Source of the DNA: Triglochin maritima
Lineage: Eukaryota > Streptophyta > Magnoliopsida > Alismatales > Juncaginaceae
Length of the DNA stretch: 64,000 nucleotides
Assembly: GCA_963682175.1 (NCBI GenBank)
Contig: OY821772.1
Coordinates: 13,136,743-13,200,742 of the forward strand
Direction: 5' to 3'
This document shows, piece by piece, positions 57,291 to 64,000 of this stretch. Numbering within the stretch: position 1 is the stretch's first letter; every line of letters starts with the position of its first letter. A model generated the notes under the pieces. The model saw only the letters and a program-made list of their open reading frames with translations. It was not told the DNA's origin and searched no databases. A program made the translations under genes and the position numbers.

Positions 57291-57505
57291 AGATGGGAAT
57301 CACCAGATTTCCCAGTTGACTTTGAGACCCATGAAAATTGAGTGTGGTTTCTAGAGCATCTACGGAAGGAAATAGTACGGTGGATAAAATAATAAAAACT
57401 TCCTTAGCAATTCTAGTGAAAGGAAAATTTTCACAGTTGTTTGAACCAACTGAAGTTTTGCGAAATTTGTTTCTCGTTTTTTATGCAATTTTCCAAATTC
57501 CCTAA

Positions 57506-59020
57506 TGTAGGATCGTGTGGGTTATGGGTCCACTAATCACTTTTAAGATAATCACCTAATTACCTACTTGTTTAGACAATCAAGTAAATGCAGCGGAAAT
57601 TAAACAAACAAGCAAGTAAAGGAAAATAATGCAAACCACAAATCGACTCGGCGTTTTTATAGAGGTTCGGCACCCTACCCGGGTCATAGTCCTCTCTTGC
57701 AAGCTCCGCTCGGATCACCGAGCTCCGCCTATGACTTCACTAACCACTCCCCTTTCCGGGCCGGGAGAGAACGCCTTTACAACCGTCAAACTCGCGAACA
57801 ACCCTCGCCGAGCTTGGAATCTTCCTCTCACAATCCGAGAGGGACACTTCGGGCTTTCACCGAAGTCCTTGCTTCCTTTTACAACAATTGTAACCTTGAG
57901 TGGAACAACACTCTCTAAACTTTGAGCACACTTGAGTAGGATGAAGAAATGATCACTAAGTGTGGAAGGTTTGTAGCTTTGAGTGTATGGGATTCTCTCT
58001 AATGTTTGGGACAAGTTTGTAGTGGGAGAGTTGTGTTAAAATGTGTTTTACAACTCCTTATATAGGCATTAGAGAGAATAGAGTCGTTGGGATTGATTGG
58101 GTATGAGTTGATGTGTGATTACACAAAACAAAAAAGACAGGACCCAATTCTGGCTGAATTCGGTCGACCGAAACGGGAAGAACGGTCGACCGTTTGGCAG
58201 TTTTGCACAAGGTTCGGTCGACCGGTTAAGCAATGGTCGACCGCCCAACTCTACGACTTAGGTTCACTTAAGTCATCGGTCGAACACAAGATAGGGTTCG
58301 GTCGACCGATTTCATCCAGGCACTTTGGGGGTGACAAACAAATGTGTGAACGGTCGACCGAAACTGGTTTGGTGTACGACCGATTATGGACAGGCACTTT
58401 GGGTTTGTCAAGAGATGAACCAACGGTCGACCGATCGTGGTCCTCGGTCGACCGATACATGAAATGTATTTGGGGTATTTTTGGTTTAATACGAATACGA
58501 CCGTTGGGTATATACGACAAAAGTAACGGTCGGGAAAATATGATCTGACGGTCGACCGAAAGGTAAAATACGGTCGTCCGAATAAGGGCAGTGAAAACAC
58601 AAACAAGAGATTTGATCATTCGGTCGACCGAACGGCATGTTGCGGTCGACCGAATGTGGGCAGACTTTTACAATTCAGGTTTGGTGTTTTCCGGTCTAAG
58701 TTTGGGTGATCTATTGAAGTCCAAATTATGTGAAATTTCGTGTGTGACTTCTATAGGGAACCTAGTGTGTGATTAAGTTGATTTTAGCTTAAGTATGCTC
58801 AATTACACTTTGTTCCTAAGACTCAAAAGAAATCAATGTTACATGTCTTCGATATAGCTTTAATTACATGTCTTGACTTCATTTCCATCTTTCTTGAGTC
58901 TTGATCACCTGTAGAGGTTAGCACAATACAATATATATGCAATGCATAGTGTGTGCTACTCTAATTAAGATTAGGTTGATTAAATCATCAAAACATAAGA
59001 TTAAGGCCAAAAAGCCAACA
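57506..59020 (-). repeat. 3' LTR of the gag-only element
   Basis: Read on the minus strand it has TGTTGGCTTTTTGGCC at the start, the palindrome array (58,652 to 58,161), a TATATAAGG box (58,064-58,056) and ends GATCCTACA. It is closely similar over its whole length to 61,335-62,848. Confidence 0.93.
58161..58652. repeat. GGTCGACC array in the 3' LTR
   Basis: About eleven exact GGTCGACC copies in 490 bp, most as CGGTCGACCG, plus GGTCGAAC, GGTCGTCC and GTACGACC variants. Spacing ranges from about 20 to 80 bp. Confidence 0.9.
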
Positions 59021-59034
59021 ATCTCCCCTTTTTT
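59021..59034 (-). other. Polypurine tract of the gag-only element
   Basis: The minus strand reads AAAAAAGGGGAGAT directly before the LTR. Confidence 0.75.
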
Positions 59035-59634
59035 GATGATGGCAACCGATATCTTAATACTTGAAATTTGTTTATGTAAACTATGCATATAAATGCCCCC
59101 CTATGGATGTGCATAGTTTTTGTTCAAATTTTATCAAGTTTTTCAAGTTACCCCCTTAATTATCTCTCCCCCTTTGACATCCATCAAAAACATTGATAAT
59201 TATATAAGTCAAAAGGATGTCATCGTAATGAAGTTGCTCCCCCTAAATTTTGCATTTCATTACTCTAATAAAAGATATAACATTTAAGCTTCCCCTATCA
59301 ATAAGGCTAAATTGAAACAATGAGTATGATGAAAGTTAAGTTCATTTAAGTTTCAACTTAAGCATTATTCTAACATCCATTTAAAATTTGACATTTAAAA
59401 TCAGTGGATGTGGTATATGATTTGCAATGAATGGGGTATATGATTTGCAATGAATTAAATTATATGATATGTCAATTAAGCATATGAAACTAGATTAGAG
59501 CTAATTTAACATGAATTGTATAGATAGGAATTTTATACCAATGTTGAATTCGAATTTAGCTCCAATCTCTTTTGGTGATGCAACCGGATTTGAATTTGAC
59601 TCTTGAGCTCACCCGGTCACCACCAATCTTCTCC

Positions 59635-61280
59635 TCAAGCTCCTACAAGAGTAGATTTAGGTACCCAAACAACTTTGGGTCCTTGAATGTTAGCTTTGGG
59701 AACCCAAACCAATTTGGTTTTGGGAGCCCACACACTTGAGGAACTATGGTTTACAACTAAGTGCTTTCCATTTAGAGTAGTGTGAGATACATGGTTTTTC
59801 AATTTTGCATTGTATCCTAAACCATGTTTTTGCAAAGATTGCCTTTGACTACCTAATAACATGTTAAGCATCTTAGTTTCATGTGTGAATTTTTCTAGAT
59901 CTTTTCATAATTGCACATTACAAGCTTGAAGATCTAATTGTTCACAATCTATAGGTGTTGTTTTTAATTTATCAAAATTTGATGCATAATTTTCTAGTTT
60001 AGCAACCACCTCATTTTTCTCATTCACGCATGTTTCAATTTTGCTTTGGAGATCTTTGATTAGCTTTCTAGCATTTTTATTTTTATCACAAATGATCTCA
60101 TATTGTTTAACTAAGTCATGGAAAGCATTTTGAAGCTCATCATGTGTATAATTTTCATTCTTTGCACTAGAGTTTGAGCTATCACTATAATAAGACTTAG
60201 TTGAGCATGAATTATTAGAGCAAGAGTTAGATTCTAGCTCACTTCCTTCATCTTGAATTGCCATGTAGCACATGTGTGCATATTCTTTTGTTGATGAAGG
60301 TGTGGTTGATTTGGATGACGATGAAGACGATGAATCGTCCCATGTAGCCTTGTGAGCTTCCAACTTCTTTTTTTTCTCTTACTCTTCTCGTTTTCTCTTC
60401 TTCTCTCCCTTCTCTCATTTTTCTTCTCCTTCTCTTTTCTCTCATTTCCACTCTCTTCCTTCTCCTTCTTTTCTCTCTTTTCACTCCTACCTCCTCTTTC
60501 ATTCTTTTCTTCTTTATCCTTCTTGAGGTATTTGAAGAAGTCTTTTGCTAGGACTTCAATGTCCTCATCTTCTACACTCCTCCTTGGTTCATCTAAATTT
60601 GCATGTAATGCCAAGGTGGATTTCTTCTTGGTGGCTTCTTTCTCCTTCCGATGGTTGATTTGAAGTTCATAAGCCATCAAGTTTCCAATGAGCTCCTCCA
60701 TCTTTAATTTTGAAAGATCATGCGCCTCTTCAATTGCGACGACTTTATCTTCCCAATCGATGCTAAGTGACCGGAGGAACTTCCTTGTCATCTCTCCTTC
60801 ATTGATTTTTCTTCCAAGAACCAAAAGAGAGTTAGTGATATCGGTGAAGCGAGTGTTCATTTCGCTTATGTTCTCACCGATTTGCATAGAAAAAATCTCA
60901 TATTTATGCATGAGGAGACTAATACGGGTTTCCTTAGTTTTACTATCCCCCTCATGGTGCATTTGCAATCTATGCCATATATCATGTGCACTTTCACATC
61001 CCCTAATCCTATTATATTCACCCTCATTAAGGTCACAATACAAGATGTTCATAATTTTCGAATTCATTTCGATTTCTTTCATTTTCGGTCTTGTAAGTGA
61101 ATCTAATTCATCTTCTTTTGGGGGTGTGTATGGATTTTTGAGAAACATCCAATACTTAAGGTCATTAGAAATTAGGAAAATCTTCATCATATTCTTCCAA
61201 TAATCATAACTAGACCCATTAAGCAAAGGAGGTCGAGTTGTGCATAAACCTTCTATGTGATTAGATGATGTAGAAGCCAT
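59635..61280 (-). pseudogene. Copia-type gag of the gag-only element, two lesions
   Basis: The ATG at 61,280 (MASTSSNHIEG) follows the primer-binding site by about 40 bp. The capsid region (UBN2/DUF4219 type) includes LLNGSSYDYWKNMMKIFL, AHDIWHRLQMHHEG and MTRKFLRSLSIDWEDKVVAI. A highly charged Lys/Glu/Arg stretch follows. At an A8 run (plus-strand T8 near 60,370) the frame shifts into KATWDDSSSSSSS and a coiled-coil part ending CNVQL. A TGA near 59,902 stops it, after which the same frame continues as KMLNMLLGSQ and KVVWVPKSTLVGA. No zinc knuckle was seen in this copy. The A8 shift could be an indel or programmed slippage; the sequence alone cannot tell. Confidence 0.85.
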
Positions 61281-61320
61281 GCTAAATAATACGATTAAGT
61301 ATGAGAATTTAGCTAACAAG

Positions 61321-61332
61321 GCTCTGATACCA
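61321..61332 (-). other. Primer-binding site of the gag-only element
   Basis: The minus strand reads TGGTATCAGAGC two bases inside the 5' LTR, the initiator-Met tRNA type site, as in the family-A element. Confidence 0.85.
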
Positions 61333-61334
61333 AA

Positions 61335-62848
61335 TGTAGGATCGTGTGGGTTATGGGTCCATTAATCACTTTTAAGCTAATCACCTAATTGCCTACTTGT
61401 TTAGACAATCAAGTAAATGCAGCAGAAATTAAACAAACAAGCAAGTAAAGGAAAATAATGCAAACCACAAATCGACTCGGCATTTTTATAGAGGTTCGGC
61501 ACCCCACCCGGGTCCTAGTCCTCTCTTGCAAGCTCCGCTCGGATCACCGAGCTCCGCCTACGACTTCACTAACCACTCCCCGTTCCGGGCCGGGAGAGAA
61601 CGCCTTTACAACCGTCAAACTCACGAACAACCCTCGCCGAGCTTGGAATCTTCCTCTCACAATCCGAGAGGGACACTTCGGGCTTTCACCGAAGTCCTTG
61701 CTTCCTTTTACAACAATTGTAACCTTGAGTGGAACAACACTCTCTAAACTTTGAGCACACTTGAGTAGGATGAAGAAATGATCACTAAGTGTGGAAGGTT
61801 TGTAGCTTTGAGTGTATGGGATTCTCTCTAATATTTGGGACAAGTTTGTAGTGGGAGAATTGTGTTAAAATGTGTTTTACAACTCCTTATATAGGCATTA
61901 GAGAGAATAGAGTCTTGGGATTGATTGGGTATGAGTTGATGTGTGATTACACAAAACAGAAAAGACAGGACCCAATTCTGGCTGAATTCGGTCGACCGAA
62001 ATAGGAAGAACGGCCGACCGTTTGGCAGTTTTGCACAAGGTTCGGTCGACCGGTTAAGCAACGGTCGACCGCCCAACTCTACGACTTAGGTTCACTTAAG
62101 TCATCGGTCGAACACAAGATAGGGTTCGGTCGACCGATTTCGTCCAGGCACTTTGGGGGTGACAAACAAATGTGTGAACGGTTGACCAAAACTGGTTTGG
62201 CGGTCAACCGATTATGGACTGGCACTTTGGGTTTGTCAAGAGATGAACCAACAGTCGACCGATCGTGGTCCTCGGTCGACCGATACATGAAATGTATTTG
62301 GGATATTTTTGGTTTAATACGAATATGACCGTTGGGTATATACGACAAAAGTAACGGTCGGAAAAATATGATCTGACGGTCGACCGAAAGGTAAAACACG
62401 GTCGACCGAATAAGGGCAGTGAAAACACAAACAAGAGATTTGATCATTCGGTCGACCGAACGACATGTTGCGGTCGACCGAATGTGGGCAGACTTTTACA
62501 GTTCAGGTTTGGTGTTTTCCGGTCTAAGTTTGGGTGATCTATTGAAGTCCAAATTATGTGAAATTTCGTGTGTGACTTCTATAGGGAACCTAGTGTGTGA
62601 TTAAGTTGATTTTAGCTTAAGTATGCTCAATTACACTTTGTTCCTAAGACTCAAAAGAAATCAATATTACATGTCTTCGATATAGCTTTAATTACATGTC
62701 TTGACTTCATTTCCATCTTTCTTGAGTCTTGATCACCTGTAGAGGTTAGCACAATACAATATATATGCAATGCATAGTGTGTGCTACTCTAATTAAGATT
62801 AGGTTGATTAAATCATCAAAACATAAGATTAAGGCCAAAAAGCCAACA
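61335..62848 (-). repeat. 5' LTR of the gag-only element
   Basis: It pairs with 57,506-59,020. Its array (61,989-62,480) differs at a few sites, for example GGTCAACC where the partner has GTACGACC, and GGCCGACC for GGTCGACC. TATATAAGG lies at 61,893-61,885 on the minus strand. Confidence 0.93.
61989..62480. repeat. GGTCGACC array in the 5' LTR
   Basis: Same arrangement as 58,161-58,652, with about nine exact copies and several one-base variants. Confidence 0.9.
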
Positions 62849-62853
62849 CCTAA

Positions 62854-63925
62854 AACCACTTCCTTATCATCTATTTGTTGCCTGGTGTCGTCGTGATTGA
62901 TGTCGCTCAGCGAATCCCACGCTCCAAAGTTCACAATAATCACAAACCAACCCAGAACATGCATCAATCACATAGTTTTTATGATCAAAACCACATCTAG
63001 AGCAACAAAGTTTCCAAAAGGTTTTATCTTTCAATAACCAAACTCCATTCCATATTGTACAAGCTCATACCCCTGAAATAAGTAACAAACCCCATAGATC
63101 CTGAGCTTTTCTTGATGAGCTTTGGGGAAAACCTTTGTAGTTGCATAAGAAGAGTACACAACCCATGATGTGGAGGAAGTAACTATAAATGGAGTTGACT
63201 ACAAAATTTAATTATAAACTCAACCAAGTGACGGTTATCCATCGGTGCTTCCTTGTCGGTATTCTTAGTTCAGACGAAACAATACCAAAAAATTTGGCGT
63301 GAAATTTCTCACCAAAATTAACACTGAGCACTGATGCATGCAACATCAACAATTGGTATATCCGTCGGTATAGATGAACACTTATGGGAAACCTTGTTCT
63401 ATTGTAGTGTTCATAGCTTACCATTTTCGTATCTAAAATTTGAAAACTTTTGAATTTGGATTCGGAAATGTTCAATTTCTTTAACAAATGGTTTTTATAT
63501 CATTTGTTGAGTGTATCTTAATTATTTTTAAAGATGTCCTAAGAAAGTTATATTTAATTTGTTTTTGCATTCTATTATAACTATTTTATAAAAAATATAA
63601 CTTGATTTTTTTATTAACTCGTCATAATATTAATTACAACATAAATTGGATGCAATAATCGATACATTCGGATTGGGATATGGTTTGACCTTTACCAGAA
63701 TTTGTAAACGAATTTGAAATCGATAAAGATTTATAAATCAATTTCAATTTCAAATTTTAGTCGGTAAAAATTTATTTACCAAATACCAATCGAAATTCAA
63801 TTTTCGAATTACATATCAAATAATCGGTTACCCTTGTCTAGTGTAGAAATACTGTAGAATATCCTTCATCATTTTTTGTGTGGGCATTGTGCAGCCATAC
63901 CCCTACAAAATTCACTGCCTATATA
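62854..63925. other. Intergenic stretch, nothing recognised
   Basis: No domain or element end was seen between the retrotransposon duplication and the hAT terminus. The last 400 bp are very AT-rich with AATTTGAAATCGATAAAG-like words. Confidence 0.4.
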
Positions 63926-64000
63926 TAGACCTGGACATGGGTCATGCCGTACCGGCACGACAGCTGGCTCCCCCAGCCTGGCACGAGCTCGGATCCAACG
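63926..64000. mobile_element. Left terminus of a hAT element, cut by the window end
   Basis: It begins TAGACCTGGACATGGG, one base short of the TAGACCTGGG end of the element at 4,249. GCCGTACCGGCACGACAG and CCTGGCACGAGC follow, matching the GC-rich subterminal words of that element. The rest lies outside the window. Confidence 0.75.

Larger units (their letters stand above)
57506..62848 (-). mobile_element. Complete gag-only LTR retrotransposon (family B, copia type)
   Basis: LTRs lie at 57,506-59,020 (1,515 bp) and 61,335-62,848 (1,514 bp), TGTAGG...CCAACA on the plus strand. They are nearly identical. CCTAA flanks both sides (57,501-57,505 and 62,849-62,853), a perfect 5-bp duplication. The 2.3-kb interior has a primer-binding site, gag and a polypurine tract, but no integrase, reverse transcriptase or RNase H. 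It must therefore have been mobilised in trans by a relative. Confidence 0.95.

Noticed and set aside
58161..58652. CRISPR-like array of short palindromic repeats
   Set aside because: Repeat length is only 8-10 bp, spacing is irregular, and the array sits inside a plant LTR; nothing supports CRISPR.
60352..61203. Phe/Ser/Leu-rich plus-strand frames
   Set aside because: They lie antisense to the Lys/Glu-rich gag gene and have no independent evidence.

Overview
The window looks like an intergenic, transposon-packed stretch of a eudicot nuclear genome. It is AT-rich, and both recognisable host genes have spliced GT/AG introns. The rest is a mosaic of plant transposon classes (Ty1/copia and Ty3/gypsy LTR elements, hAT, CACTA, two or three MULE types, PIF/Harbinger, MITEs). 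Species cannot be named from the sequence. No rRNA, tRNA or CRISPR was recognised.

Only two host genes appear intact. One is a five-exon amino-acid permease of the lysine/histidine transporter-like 8 type at 11,212-13,671 (+). The other is a two-exon LEA_2/NDR1-HIN1-like single-pass membrane protein, closest to the companion-of-cellulose-synthase group, at 52,485-54,997 (-).

Layout. 1-1,900: 3' end and LTR of a gypsy-type element plus a zinc-knuckle fragment. 1,901-4,076: solo copia LTR. 4,249-7,042: degraded hAT element with an 8-bp target duplication. 8,773-9,369: hAT-type MITE. 11.1-13.7 kb: permease gene. 13,920-about 19,300: decayed copia element (-) whose LTR is split by a hAT element at 14,005-15,300. 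20,061-20,713: fragment of LTR family B. 20,714-29,035: copia element (-) with a complete 3' LTR, broken pol, long gag and a truncated 5' LTR. 29.1-31.7 kb: FAR1-type MULE transposase relic (-) containing a minisatellite. 32,808-33,076: solo LTR. 33,227-34,447: non-autonomous CACTA element. 35.1-36.9 kb: LTR-like unit. 37.5-41.3 kb: MITE, about 75-bp repeats and two nested family-B LTRs. 42,366-49,374: a 7-kb MULE carrying a transposase and a plant-mobile-domain gene, both broken. 49,634-51,900: PIF/Harbinger element with a 72-bp repeat array. 52.5-55.0 kb: LEA_2 gene. 55.9-57.3 kb: MuDR-type fragment. 57,506-62,848: a complete, structurally young, gag-only copia-type LTR element. 63,926 to the end: the left terminus of another hAT element, cut by the window edge.

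The most unusual signal is a short palindrome, GGTCGACC (usually CGGTCGACCG), found in irregularly spaced clusters inside at least two different copia LTR families and one further LTR-like unit. In the copia LTRs the clusters sit upstream of the TATA box. Their variants GGTTGACC, GGTCAACC and GGTTAACC are what CpG deamination would produce. Spacers differ and spacing is irregular, so this is not a simple tandem satellite; it resembles a recurrently used binding-site module. That reading is inference.
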